A stretch of DNA of 64,000 bases from JACMJL01 sp963791805 (lineage in GTDB: Bacteria > Bacillota > Clostridia > Clostridiales > Clostridiaceae): positions 496,001-560,000 of the forward strand of contig CAWBTU010000004.1 in assembly GCA_963791805.1 (NCBI GenBank), in the 5' to 3' direction. Below, piece after piece: positions 43,989 through 53,670 of the stretch; within the stretch, counting starts at the first letter, position 1, and each line of letters opens with the position of its first letter. The position numbers and the translations under genes are program-made. The notes beneath the pieces were generated by a model. That model worked only from the letters and a program-made list of their open reading frames with translations, did no database searches and had not been told where the DNA came from.

Positions 43989-44834
43989 TTACTCTAAGAA
44001 TTCACCCATTATCCTGTATTTATTATATCTAGCTTCAATAAGTTCACTCTTAGAGGTATTCATCAAAGTTGGTAGTACTTCAATTAATAATGTTTTTATT
44101 TTCTCTGCAGTTTTAGGAAAGTCCTTATGTGCACCACCCAAAGGTTCCTTAATAATTCTATCAATAATTCCAAAATGCTTTAAGTCCTGTGCAGTAATTT
44201 TCATAACCTCTGCAGCTTCCTTTGCACGACGGCTATCCTTCCAAAGTATAGTTGCAAAACCTTCCGGAGATAAAATTGAATACACCGCATGTTCTAACAT
44301 CCAAACCTCATCTGCTACCGCCATAGCAAGAGCTCCACCACTGCCACCTTCCCCTATGATTATTGAGATAATAGGGGTATTTAAGCATGACATTTCTAAA
44401 AGATTTTTAGCTATTGCTTCTCCCTGACCTCTTTCTTCTGCTCCAAGTCCAGGATAGGCACCTTGAGTATCCACAAAGCAAATAATAGGTCTGTTAAATT
44501 TTTCAGCTTGCTTCATTAGCCTTAAAGCCTTTCTATATCCTTCAGGATTGGGCATTCCAAAATTTCTCTTCACTTTTTCCTCTGTAGTACTTCCTTTTTC
44601 TTGAGCTATTACAGTTACTGGCTTACCATTAATGGTTCCTATGCCACCAATAATAGCTGCATCCTCGGCAAATGTTCTATCTCCATGAAATTCTATAAAA
44701 GAATCAAATATTTTATCTATATAGTTCAAGGCTGTGGGTCTTTCAGGTAATCTAGCAATCATTATTTTCTCCCAAGGAGTTAGCTCTGTATGCTTAAATC
44801 CATTAATTACCTTACTTAATGCTTCAAATGCCAT
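43989..44834 (-). CDS. accA: acetyl-CoA carboxylase carboxyltransferase subunit alpha
   Basis: With AccD it transfers the carboxyl group from biotin to acetyl-CoA, giving malonyl-CoA. The 281 residues include FIEFHGDRTFAEDAAIIGG, a FVDTQGAYPGLGAEERGQGEA block (about 121-141) and GEGGSGGALAMAVADEVWM, all typical of AccA. It is the last gene of the fatty acid operon and starts one base after accD ends. Confidence 0.96.
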   Translation of the reverse strand: MAFEALSKVINGFKHTELTPWEKIMIARLPERPTALNYIDKIFDSFIEFHGDRTFAEDAAIIGGIGTINGKPVTVIAQEKGSTTEEKVKRNFGMPNPEGYRKALRLMKQAEKFNRPIICFVDTQGAYPGLGAEERGQGEAIAKNLLEMSCLNTPIISIIIGEGGSGGALAMAVADEVWMLEHAVYSILSPEGFATILWKDSRRAKEAAEVMKITAQDLKHFGIIDRIIKEPLGGAHKDFPKTAEKIKTLLIEVLPTLMNTSKSELIEARYNKYRIMGEFLE

Positions 44835-45724
44835 TAAATTACCTCCTTATGTACTAATAATATATGACCTAAGGTTTTCTTTAATTGATCTCTAGGGACT
44901 ATTTTATCTATAAACCCATGTGAAAGCAGAAATTCAGCTTTTTGAAATTCATGAGGAAGCTTCTGCTTTATTGTCTGCTCAATCACTCTTTTTCCGGCAA
45001 AACCAATTAATGCACCAGGCTCTGATAAAATTATATCCCCAAGCATTGCAAAACTAGCCGTCACTCCTCCAGTGGTTGGATCAGTAAGAACAGTAACATA
45101 CAGTAGTTTAGCTTGACTATGCCTTGCTAGGGCAGCACTTACTTTAGCCATTTGCATAAGAGAGAATATTCCTTCCTGCATTCTAGCTCCGCCTGAAGTT
45201 GTGAATATTATTATTGGAATTCTTAATTCGCTGGCCCGTTCTATAGCTCTTGTTATTTTTTCACCAACAGCAGAGCCCATACTTCCCATCATAAAATTAC
45301 TATCCATAACAGCAATTACAGTTTCAATTTCATTTATATTTCCTTTACCTGTTATTACTGCATCTATAATCCCTGTTTCTTCCTTGCTCTGCTGTACTTT
45401 TTTATCATAATCAGGAAAATCTAGTGGATTTGAGCTTCTTAAATTTTTATCAAACTCCTTAAAAGTTCCCTCATCAATAATTAATTTGATTCTTTCTAAC
45501 GCAGAAAGTCTTAAATGCCCATTGCACTTTGGACAAACCATCAAATTATCTTCAAGATCCTTTTTATATAGTATTTCATCACATTTATCGCACTTAGTCC
45601 ACATGCCATTTGGTATTGAAGGCTTGTAGTTATGCTCTCCAAGTGCTGTGTTATAAGTAAATTCATCCAGTGAAGTCTTACTTACAGTTATATATTTTGT
45701 TTTCTTAAACAATCTTTTAGCCAT
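44834..45724 (-). CDS. accD: acetyl-CoA carboxylase carboxyltransferase subunit beta
   Basis: The partner of AccA. An N-terminal zinc ribbon with CDKC (about 45-48) and CPKC (about 64-67) is followed by the crotonase-like carboxyltransferase domain, with SGGARMQEGIFSLMQMAK and GDIILSEPGALIGFAGKRVIE (quoted blocks near 180 and 235). The length of 296 residues is normal. It is preceded by accC at 16 bases. Confidence 0.96.
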   Translation of the reverse strand: MAKRLFKKTKYITVSKTSLDEFTYNTALGEHNYKPSIPNGMWTKCDKCDEILYKKDLEDNLMVCPKCNGHLRLSALERIKLIIDEGTFKEFDKNLRSSNPLDFPDYDKKVQQSKEETGIIDAVITGKGNINEIETVIAVMDSNFMMGSMGSAVGEKITRAIERASELRIPIIIFTTSGGARMQEGIFSLMQMAKVSAALARHSQAKLLYVTVLTDPTTGGVTASFAMLGDIILSEPGALIGFAGKRVIEQTIKQKLPHEFQKAEFLLSHGFIDKIVPRDQLKKTLGHILLVHKEVI

Positions 45725-45739
45725 AAATTTTTACCTGCC

Positions 45740-47083
45740 TTATAACTTAAATTCCTTTCCTATAAATCCTGTATCATACTTACCATCAGTAAATGTTTTG
45801 TTGCTTAAAATAGAAAATTGAAAATCTATGTTTGTATATATTCCCTCTACTACAAACTCACCAAGAGCTCTTTTCATGGTACTCATAGCATCTTCTCTAG
45901 TTTTGCCATAAGCAATTACCTTTGCTATCATAGAATCATAACTAGGTGAAATTACATAGCCTTGATAAGCTGCGCTATCTATTCTAACACCAGGTCCACC
46001 AGGTACAAGTAAAGTTTCAATCTTTCCGGGACAAGGTTTAAAGCCATCCGCTGGGTTTTCAGCATTAATTCTACACTCGATAGCATGACCTGTAATTCTC
46101 ACATCCTCTTGGGTAATGCTTAAGGCCTCACCACAAGCTATTCTTAATTGTTCTTTAACCAAATCTATACCTGTCACCATTTCTGTAACAGGATGCTCAA
46201 CTTGTATTCTAGTGTTCATTTCCATAAAATAATATTTCCCATTTTCATCAAGTAAAAATTCAATGGTTCCTGCATTTTCATAATTAACTGCCTTAGCAGC
46301 CTTAACTGCCATTTCGCCCATTTCTTTTCTAAGACTTTCAGTCATAACTGGTGATGGAGCTTCTTCAAGTACTTTCTGATTTCTTCTTTGAATTGAACAA
46401 TCTCTTTCACCTAGATAAATTACATTTCCAAACTTGTCACCTAGAATTTGAAATTCTATATGTCTAGGATTTTCAACAAACTTTTCTATATACATAGTAG
46501 CATCACCAAAAGCACCAAGAGCTTCAGCTTGAGCTGTTTCAAAAGCTGAAATAAGTTTTTCTTCTTCCCTTACAACTCTAATGCCTCTACCACCACCCCC
46601 AGCTGATGCTTTTACCATTACTGGAAATCCAATTTTTTTTGCAACCTGAAGCGCTTTTTCGCTATTAGCCACAGCTCCATCAGAACCTGGTATTACTGGT
46701 ATTCCTGAGGCTATCATAATTTCTCTTGCTTTAGCTTTATTACCCATAGCCTCAATAGTTTCAGGTGAGGGTCCTATAAAATTTATATTGCATTCTCTAC
46801 ACATCATTGCAAACTTGGAGTTTTCAGAAAGAAACCCAAACCCTGGATGAATACCTTGCGCGCCAGTTAAAACTGTAGCACTTATAATATTCTTCATGTT
46901 TAGATAACTGTCCTTCAATCTGGCGGGCCCTATACATACAGATTCATCAGCCATTTCTGAATGCATTGCTTCGCTATCTATATCTGAATGAACTGCTACA
47001 GTCTCAATGCCTAGTTCTCTACAGGCACGAATAACTCTAACAGCAATTTCACCCCTATTTGCAATTAAAATTTTACTAAACAC
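45740..47083 (-). CDS. accC: biotin carboxylase
   Basis: ATP-dependent carboxylation of biotin on AccB. The 447 residues start MFSKILIANRGEIAVRVIRA. The ATP-grasp glycine loop is KASAGGGGRGIRVV (about 159-172), FLSENSKFA lies near 84, and the biotin-carboxylase block FYFMEMNTRIQVEHPVTE is near 283. It is complete and close to the usual 450 residues. Confidence 0.97.
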   Translation of the reverse strand: MFSKILIANRGEIAVRVIRACRELGIETVAVHSDIDSEAMHSEMADESVCIGPARLKDSYLNMKNIISATVLTGAQGIHPGFGFLSENSKFAMMCRECNINFIGPSPETIEAMGNKAKAREIMIASGIPVIPGSDGAVANSEKALQVAKKIGFPVMVKASAGGGGRGIRVVREEEKLISAFETAQAEALGAFGDATMYIEKFVENPRHIEFQILGDKFGNVIYLGERDCSIQRRNQKVLEEAPSPVMTESLRKEMGEMAVKAAKAVNYENAGTIEFLLDENGKYYFMEMNTRIQVEHPVTEMVTGIDLVKEQLRIACGEALSITQEDVRITGHAIECRINAENPADGFKPCPGKIETLLVPGGPGVRIDSAAYQGYVISPSYDSMIAKVIAYGKTREDAMSTMKRALGEFVVEGIYTNIDFQFSILSNKTFTDGKYDTGFIGKEFKL

Positions 47084-47107
47084 ACTTATGCCTCCATCTA
47101 CCCATTG

Positions 47108-47533
47108 TTATTCCCCTATAGCAAAGGTTAATTCTGCCTCAGCTACCTTTTTCCCATTAACTGTTGCAACAGCTTTACCTATGCCTATGGGTCCTTTTCT
47201 CTTGATTATCTCTACCGCAAGTTTAAGTACATCTCCAGGAACAACTTTTTGCCTAAACTTAGCGTTGTTAATTCCAGCAAAATATGCAATTTTTCCTTTG
47301 TTTTCCTCAAGGCTAAGTACTGAAACCGCCCCTACTTGAGCTAAAGCCTCAATTATAAGCACTCCTGGCATTACAGGCTCACTAGGAAAATGTCCTTGGA
47401 AAAAGTATTCATTCATTGTTATATTTTTAGAACCTACAGCTTTTACTCCAGGTTCTAATTCTTCTATTTTATCTATAAGTAAAAATGGGTATCTATGTGG
47501 GATTATTTCTTGAATTTCTTTAATATTTAACAT
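47108..47533 (-). CDS. fabZ: 3-hydroxyacyl-ACP dehydratase FabZ
   Basis: Dehydrates 3-hydroxyacyl-ACP in the elongation cycle. Its hot-dog fold motifs are IIPHRYPFLLIDKI (about 10-23) and the active-site GHFPSEPVMPGVLIIEALAQ (His49, and Glu63 within GVLIIEAL). The 141 residues are normal. In operons without fabA or fabM, unsaturated fatty acids need another route, which is not visible here. Confidence 0.97.
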   Translation of the reverse strand: MLNIKEIQEIIPHRYPFLLIDKIEELEPGVKAVGSKNITMNEYFFQGHFPSEPVMPGVLIIEALAQVGAVSVLSLEENKGKIAYFAGINNAKFRQKVVPGDVLKLAVEIIKRKGPIGIGKAVATVNGKKVAEAELTFAIGE

Positions 47534-47545
47534 AAATTTCTCCTC

Positions 47546-48037
47546 TTACTTTCCAGTTTCTTTTATCTTAAATAAGCATTGACCATATTCAACCATATCT
47601 TCACTTTTTACAAGTACCTCTACTACTTCTCCATCTACATCACTTTGAATTTCATTCATAAGCTTCATGGCTTCTAAAATGCAAAGTACTGATCCTTTAT
47701 TAACTAAGGTACCTACACTTACAAAAGCAGTCTTTTCAGGTGAAGCTGACGCATAAAAGGTACCTACTATTGGAGATTTTATTATATGCAGGCTTTCATC
47801 CTTAACAACTTCAACCTTTTCGAATGTTTTTTCTTCTTTTAATTCAACTATACTAGCTGTTTCTAGCTGATTTTCAACCTTTATACTTGCTTTCTGATTT
47901 TCAGGAACACTGCCTACTATCACTTGCTGTGGTCCCTTTGACATCTTTATACGGGTGCCATCACTCTCAATTTCAAGGCTATATAATCCTGATTCATTCA
48001 TGGTTTGCATTAACTCTTGAATAGCTTTATAATCCAT
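47546..48037 (-). CDS. accB: acetyl-CoA carboxylase biotin carboxyl carrier protein
   Basis: Carries biotin between AccC and AccA/AccD. The biotinylation motif LEAMKLMNEI places the modified lysine at Lys125, 163 residues in all. A variable Lys/Glu-rich linker (about 43-85) separates the N-terminal helix from the biotinyl domain. Confidence 0.96.
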   Translation of the reverse strand: MDYKAIQELMQTMNESGLYSLEIESDGTRIKMSKGPQQVIVGSVPENQKASIKVENQLETASIVELKEEKTFEKVEVVKDESLHIIKSPIVGTFYASASPEKTAFVSVGTLVNKGSVLCILEAMKLMNEIQSDVDGEVVEVLVKSEDMVEYGQCLFKIKETGK

Positions 48038-48039
48038 TG

Positions 48040-49279
48040 TTATGACCTCCAGGCCTTCATTAATAATGTAGCATTATGGCCACCAAAGCCAAGTGAATTT
48101 GAAAGAGTATACGATAGACTTGCTTCTCTACCCTTATTGGGGACATAATCTAAATCACATTCTGGATCTGCATTTACATAACCTATAGTTGGCGGTACAA
48201 AACCTTCTTCCATAGCTTTAATGCATGCTATAGCTTCAACAGCCCCAGCAGCCCCAAGTAAATGTCCCGTCATAGACTTTGTTGAGCTCACTGGTATTTT
48301 ATAAGCAGCTTCTCCAAACACACTCTTTATTGCTGCAGTTTCAAATTTATCATTATAAGAAGTGCTTGTCCCATGTGCATTAATATACGAAACTTCTTCA
48401 GGTTTAATTCCTGCTTCTTTAATAGCCATCTTCATTGCTCTTGCTCCGCCTTCTCCATCCGGTGATGGGGAGGTCATATGGTATGCATCACAAGTAGCTC
48501 CATAGCCTATTACTTCTCCATATATCTTAGCCCCTCTTTTTTTAGCATGCTCAAGGGTTTCAAGTATAAGTATTCCCGCACCCTCGCCCATAATAAATCC
48601 ATCTCTGTCTTTATCAAAAGGAATGGAAGCTCTTAAGGGATCCAGGCTTGTGCTTAAAGCGGTCATAGAAGTAAAGCCTGCAATACCTAGGGGTGTAATT
48701 GAAGACTCAGCACCACCTGCTATCATAATGTCTACTCTATCATCTTGAAGTAAATGAAAAGCTTCTCCTATTGCATTTGTTCCAGTAGCACAGGCGGTTA
48801 CTACATTAGAGCAAATTCCTTTTGCACCAAATTCAATGGCTATGTTGCCTGCAGCCATATTACTAATTATCATTGGTATAAGCATAGGAGATACTTTTCC
48901 TGCACCCTTTTCTAAAAGCTTTGTATATTGTTGTTCAATTGTTCCAAGCCCACCTATTCCTGAACCAACCATAACTCCGAAACGTTCTTGATCAATATCT
49001 TCTAGATTAAGCTTAGAATTAGCAATAGCCTCTTTTGAAGCTAGCAAGGGCTAGTTGACAAAATCTATCCATTCTTTTTGCACATCTTCTATCTAATCTT
49101 TCCTCAGCATTAAAGTTCTTTATTTCAGCAGCGAGCTTTGCTTTAAAATTTGTAGTGTCAAAGCAAGTTATAAAGTCGATACCACATTTGCCTTCTTTTA
49201 ATCCATTCCAAAAGCTATCCACATGGTTTCCAATTGGAGTTATTGCCCCCATACCTGTTATAACAACTCTATTTTTCAT
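48040..49279 (-). pseudogene. fabF: 3-oxoacyl-ACP synthase II (FabF), frame broken by one +1 shift
   Basis: Condensing enzyme of chain elongation. The first part (MKNRVVITGMGAITPIG to CQLALAS, from 49279) continues in another frame (KEAIANSKLNLEDID onward, ending at 48040). Removing one base near 49038 (within GAAGCTAGC on the plus strand) restores a 412-residue protein with Cys in VTACATGTNA, His in NAHGTSTSYND and His in GHLLGAAGAVEA. All flanking residues are conserved, so either this is a recent mutation or a base-calling error. The downstream half could not be translated alone in a useful form. Confidence 0.85.
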
Positions 49280-49303
49280 AATTACACCTCATTTTTGAAT
49301 TTT

Positions 49304-50044
49304 TTACATTACCATTCCACCGTCTACATTTATTACCTGTCCAGTGATATATAAGGAATCATCGCCTATTAGGAAAGCAACTAAATTAGCTACATCCCTT
49401 GCACTGCCTAGTCTTTTCAGTGGAATGTTTCCTATTATATCCTCTTTTACCTTCTCAGATAGTTCACCTGTCATATCTGTCTGTATGAAACCAGGAGCCA
49501 CAGCATTTACTGTAATACCTCTAGATGCTAACTCTTTTGCTGTTGCTTTTGTCATCCCTATTATGCCCGCTTTTGCAGCTGCATAATTTACTTGACCTGC
49601 ATTTCCTGTAATACCAACTACAGAAGAAATATTTACTATTCTGCCACTTTTCTGCTTAACCATAATACGTGATGCATGCCGAGTGCAATTAAATGCTCCC
49701 TTCAAATTTACGCTTACTACTCTATCAAAGTCATCTTCTTTCATTCTTAGTAGAAGCCCATCCTTTGTTATTCCAGCGTTATTTACTAATATATCTAGAG
49801 AACCAAAGTTAGTTACAGCAGCCTTAACAACTTTTTCAGCCTCTTCAAAATCACTAACGTCACCTTGAACCGCTATTGCTTTGCCGCCTTTTGATTCAAT
49901 TTCCTTAACAACTTCTTCAATTGAGCTTAAACTTTTATTATAGTTTAAAACTAAATTTGCACCTAATTCTGCTAATTTAAGTGCTATAGCTCTTCCTATT
50001 CCTCTACTTGCACCTGTTACAACAGCAGTTTTTCCATTTAACAT
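49304..50044 (-). CDS. fabG: 3-oxoacyl-ACP reductase FabG
   Basis: NADPH-dependent reductase of the elongation cycle. Short-chain dehydrogenase motifs: TGASRGIG (about 10-17), NNAGITKDGLL (about 87-97), the catalytic Ser in ISSVVG, and YAAAKAG (Tyr and Lys, about 153-159). It has 246 residues, with the usual VAPGFIQTDMT segment. It is intact and lies between the two frame-broken genes fabD and fabF. Confidence 0.97.
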   Translation of the reverse strand: MLNGKTAVVTGASRGIGRAIALKLAELGANLVLNYNKSLSSIEEVVKEIESKGGKAIAVQGDVSDFEEAEKVVKAAVTNFGSLDILVNNAGITKDGLLLRMKEDDFDRVVSVNLKGAFNCTRHASRIMVKQKSGRIVNISSVVGITGNAGQVNYAAAKAGIIGMTKATAKELASRGITVNAVAPGFIQTDMTGELSEKVKEDIIGNIPLKRLGSARDVANLVAFLIGDDSLYITGQVINVDGGMVM

Positions 50045-50060
50045 AAAATTCCTCCATAAA

Positions 50061-50998
50061 CTATGAATTTATTGTAGCTACTGCTTTTTCTAAGGAAGCT
50101 ACATCTTCCACATTAACGATCTTTAAATTTTTATCAATCTTCTTCACAAATCCACATAATATCTTACCTGGACCTATTTCAACAAAAGTATCTACGCCAT
50201 CCTTTATCATTTTTCTTATAGTATGTTCCCACATTACTGAGCTCTTAACTTGAGTTTTAAGAATTTCTTTAACCAAACTAATATCTTCAATATATTCTGC
50301 TGTAACATTTGTAATCACAGGTATTCTCATTTGACCAAGTTCTATATCCTTTAATTCTCTAGCAAGTTTTTCTCCTGCAGAGTGATAACATTGATGTATG
50401 AAAGGGCGCGCTAACAGGAAGCATCATTGCTCTTTTCGCACCTAATTCCTTGCAGATGTGAATAGCTGTTTCAACAGCCTTTACTTCACCTGCAATGACT
50501 ATCTGTCCTGGACAATTGAAGTTTGCAACCTCAACTGATGCCTATTTCTCTTGCGCTTTGGCAGGCTACTTTAACTTTTTGTATTTCAAGTCCCAATATT
50601 GCAGCCATAGCCCCAACTCCTACTGGAACTGCTTCCTGCATAAACCTTCCTCTCTTTTTAACCAGTTTAACTGCATCCTCAAATTTAAATACCTCACTAC
50701 ATACCAAAGCTGAATATTCACCTAAACTTAAGCCTGCAGTAACATCTGCATGGATTCCTTTAGTCTCTAACGCTTTAAGAGCTGCAATGCTAACAGTAAG
50801 TATTGCAGGTTGTGTGTTTTCTGTTTTGTTTAATTCATCTTGGGATCCTTCAAAGCAAAGGGTGGTGATATCAAAACCTAAAGCAGCCTTTGAGTTTTTA
50901 AAAACCTCTTTTGAAACTTCAAAGTTTTCATATAAATCTTTCCCCATGCCTGGGTATTGAGCACCTTGACCTGAAAAAATAAATGCTATTTTACCCAT
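50061..50998 (-). pseudogene. fabD: malonyl-CoA:ACP transacylase (FabD), frame broken by two +1 shifts
   Basis: Loads malonate onto ACP. The first part (from 50998) holds FSGQGAQYPGMGKDL and the active-site GLSLGEYSAL. After AREIGI the frame changes (near 50535-50540) to VEVANFNCPGQIVIAGE and SAPFHTSMLS with the catalytic His. It changes again near 50375-50385 to AGEKLARELKDIELGQ and runs to 50061. Removing one base at each point gives a normal FabD of about 311 residues with all key residues. Two clean insertions with no other decay point to error or very recent change. Confidence 0.85.
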
Positions 50999-51930
50999 TT
51001 TGGATTCCTCATAATCTTCTCAGCATCTCCAAACATTTCTTCAATTATATCCAAACAACTTTGTTCTTTTTTTATTAGTCCAGCTATTTGTCCTGCCATA
51101 ACTGAACCCATTTCTATATCTCCATCTTTTGCAGCTCTAGGCAGAGCTCCCCTGCCTAATTCTTCAAATCTCTGGAGATATGTTGATGTGTCCTTCTCCA
51201 AGAGTTGAAACTGTCTAGATAGCTTATTTCTTAATACTCTAACAGGATGTCCAGTGGGTCTTCCAGAAACTACTGAATCACTATCTTTTGCCGCAATAAC
51301 TCTATTTTTATAATTTTCATGGACAGTACATTCTTTTGCTACTAAGAATCTAGTTCCAACTTGAACGCCCACTGCACCAAGTGCAAAAGCCGCTGCTACT
51401 CCTCTTCCATCACCAATTCCACCAGCAGCTATAACAGGGATACTAACTGCATCTACCACCTGAGGTACTAAAGCCATGGTTGTAAGCTCTCCAATATGTC
51501 CACCACTTTCTGAGCCTTCAGCAATTATTGCATCTACTCCAGCTCTTTCCATTCTTTTTGCCAAAGCTACTGACGCCACAACAGTAATAATCTTAATTCC
51601 ATTTTCCTTCCACATCTCTACGAATTTTCCAGGGCTACCAGCGCCTGTTGTCACAACCTTTATCCCTTCTTCACATACCAATTTAGCAATTTCTTCTGCA
51701 TTCTCACTCAAAAGCATTATATTTACACCAAAAGGTTTGTCTGTTAATTTCTTAGCCTTTCTAATTTCTTCTCTAACATAGTCTACAGGTGCATTTGCTG
51801 CAGCAATTAATCCTAACCCTCCTGCATTTGAAACTGCCGCTGCTAAAGTACTTTCAGCCACCCAAGCCATACCGCCTTGGATTATTGGATATTTTATGCC
51901 TAATAGACTACATAAATTGGTTTCTATCAT
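50986..51930 (-). CDS. fabK: enoyl-ACP reductase II (FabK)
   Basis: FMN-dependent enoyl-ACP reductase that finishes each elongation round. The 314 residues carry the FabK/nitronate-monooxygenase signature: YPIIQGGMAWVAESTLAAA at the N-terminus, EGSESGGHIGE (about 141-151, with the active-site His), and PVIAAGGIGDGRGVAAAFALG (about 170-190). The operon position between acpP and fabD identifies it as FabK. It overlaps the fabD start by 13 bases. Confidence 0.94.
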   Translation of the reverse strand: MIETNLCSLLGIKYPIIQGGMAWVAESTLAAAVSNAGGLGLIAAANAPVDYVREEIRKAKKLTDKPFGVNIMLLSENAEEIAKLVCEEGIKVVTTGAGSPGKFVEMWKENGIKIITVVASVALAKRMERAGVDAIIAEGSESGGHIGELTTMALVPQVVDAVSIPVIAAGGIGDGRGVAAAFALGAVGVQVGTRFLVAKECTVHENYKNRVIAAKDSDSVVSGRPTGHPVRVLRNKLSRQFQLLEKDTSTYLQRFEELGRGALPRAAKDGDIEMGSVMAGQIAGLIKKEQSCLDIIEEMFGDAEKIMRNPKWVK

Positions 51931-51956
51931 AGCTGGTCCTCCTATTTCTCACTATC

Positions 51957-52184
51957 CTATGCAATTTTGCTTTCTATATATTTAGTAATGTCAGCCATAT
52001 TTCTAATGTTTTCAATATCCTCATTTGGAATCTCAATCTCAAACTCATCCTCTAAAGCCATGACAATTTCAAAGATTTCTAGAGAATCAATTCCTAGATT
52101 CTCAAAAGTAGTACCTTCCTTTATTTCTTCTTCACCAATTCCTAACTGAGCCGCAATCACCTTTGTAATTTTTTCAAAAACCAT
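51957..52184 (-). CDS. acpP: acyl carrier protein
   Basis: Carries the growing acyl chain on phosphopantetheine. The 75 residues are acidic, with LGIDSLEIFE placing the modified Ser at residue 34. An AAGGAGG site precedes the ATG. It stands between fabH and fabK. Confidence 0.96.
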   Translation of the reverse strand: MVFEKITKVIAAQLGIGEEEIKEGTTFENLGIDSLEIFEIVMALEDEFEIEIPNEDIENIRNMADITKYIESKIA

Positions 52185-52225
52185 TAATATTTCCTCCTTA
52201 AAATTCTATTTATTTTTTTATGAAC

Positions 52226-53194
52226 CTATATCTCAATAAGGGCAGAACCCCAAGTTAAACCTCCACCAAAACCTACCGCTATAATCTTATGCCCTTCTAC
52301 TAATAATCCTCTTTCGTACATTTCATTTAAAGCAATAGGAATACTTGCAGAAGATGTATTTCCAAACCTATCAACATTTATATAAAACTTATCAATCCCA
52401 ATATTAAGTTTTTTTGCTGCAGACTCAATTATTCTCATGTTAGCTTGATGAGGAACAATATACTCTATATCCTCTAGCGTTAAATTTGTTTCTTTTAAAA
52501 CCTGCTGTATGCTATCTGGAATTACTCTAGCAGCAAATTTAAAAACTTCTTTACCATTCATTTTTATATAGCATTTTGTACTTTCATCCTCTAAAAGCAT
52601 ATTGGCAAGAGGTGCTGCTGGACATGTTAACAACTTACCTTTGCTTCCGTCTGAACCAGAATGTATAGATAAAATTCCAGGAACCTGACTAGTTGTTATC
52701 ACAACTGCACCTGCTCCATCCCCAAACAAAACACAAGTATCTCTGTCTGTCCAATTCACGATTTTTGATAATACCTCAGCTCCAATAACTAACGCATTCT
52801 TACATTGACCAGTCTTAATAAATTGTGAGGCTGCATTTAAGGCAAATAAAAAACCTGAGCATGCAGCATTCATATCAAAACAAAAGGCATTAAATGCACC
52901 TAATAACCCTTGAACCACACAAGCTGTGGCTGGAGTGAAATTATCAGGAGATGTAGTGGCTAAAATTATTAAATCAATGTCTTCAGGTTTTAACCTGGCT
53001 CTCTCTAAAGCTACTTTTCCAGCCTTAGCAGCAATATCCGAGGTGTTGTCTCCTTGGCTTATTCTTCTTTCATTAATTCCTGTTCTGCTATAAATCCATT
53101 CATGACTAGTATGTACCACTTTTTCAAGTTCTTCATTCTTTACTACTCTTTCAGGTACATAGCTTCCAAAGCTTATAATTTTCACTTCCTGCAT
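52226..53194 (-). CDS. fabH: 3-oxoacyl-ACP synthase III (FabH)
   Basis: Initiates fatty acid synthesis by condensing acetyl-CoA (or a branched starter) with malonyl-ACP. The catalytic triad is visible: Cys in MNAACSGFLFAL (about 113), His in VPHQANMRI (about 248) and Asn in FGNTSSASIP (about 278). The length of 322 residues is normal. GGAG lies 7 bases before the ATG, partly inside the end of the fabT frame. Confidence 0.97.
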   Translation of the reverse strand: MQEVKIISFGSYVPERVVKNEELEKVVHTSHEWIYSRTGINERRISQGDNTSDIAAKAGKVALERARLKPEDIDLIILATTSPDNFTPATACVVQGLLGAFNAFCFDMNAACSGFLFALNAASQFIKTGQCKNALVIGAEVLSKIVNWTDRDTCVLFGDGAGAVVITTSQVPGILSIHSGSDGSKGKLLTCPAAPLANMLLEDESTKCYIKMNGKEVFKFAARVIPDSIQQVLKETNLTLEDIEYIVPHQANMRIIESAAKKLNIGIDKFYINVDRFGNTSSASIPIALNEMYERGLLVEGHKIIAVGFGGGLTWGSALIEI

Positions 53195-53198
53195 TTAT

Positions 53199-53668
53199 CT
53201 ACTCCTTTTTTTTACCACCAGCTAAGTTATAGTTAGTCTTGAAAAAATCATTTAACTTAGCTAAAGATTTTACTAATATCTCATTTTCCTCCTCAGTACA
53301 GACCATCTATAGTAGCTTTTATCATATCTGAATGAAACTTATCATGAACTCTGAAAGCTAATTTTCCTTGTTTTGTAAGTTGAATATTAACAATTCTCCT
53401 ATCTGTCTCCGTCCTTGTTCTCTCAACATAACCCTTTTTTACAAGATTATTTATTGCAACAGTTAAGGTTCCTACAGTAATCCCTAATATTGCTGCCACC
53501 TCAGACATAGGTTTTATTCCATACATTCCTATAGCTTCAATTGTATGAATTTCAGTAATAGAAATATCACTAAAATTACCTGCTTGAAGTGCTGTCTGCT
53601 CAATGGTTAAGAATATCATTAAAAATATCCACTATTAATTCATTTAAAACATTAAAAGTTTTGTTCAT
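53199..53668 (-). pseudogene. fabT: MarR-family regulator FabT, frame broken by two +1 shifts
   Basis: Repressor of fatty acid synthesis in Firmicutes that uses acyl-ACP as co-repressor. The ATG at 53668 gives MNKTFNVLNELIVDIFNDIL; the frame then shifts by one base near 53605 to TIEQTALQAGNFSDISITEI, through the winged helix (SEVAAILGITVGTLTVAINN and VERTRTETDRRIV). A second shift near 53300 leads to TEEENEILVKSLAKLNDFF and the stop at 53199. Length modulo three agrees with two inserted bases. If real, repression of the operon would be lost. Two FabT-like boxes lie at the operon promoter. Confidence 0.8.
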
Positions 53669-53670
53669 TT

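Noticed and set aside
50495..50960. Plus-strand frames over the fabD region
   Set aside because: They are reverse-strand shadows of the conserved fabD coding sequence with low-complexity hydrophobic translations.
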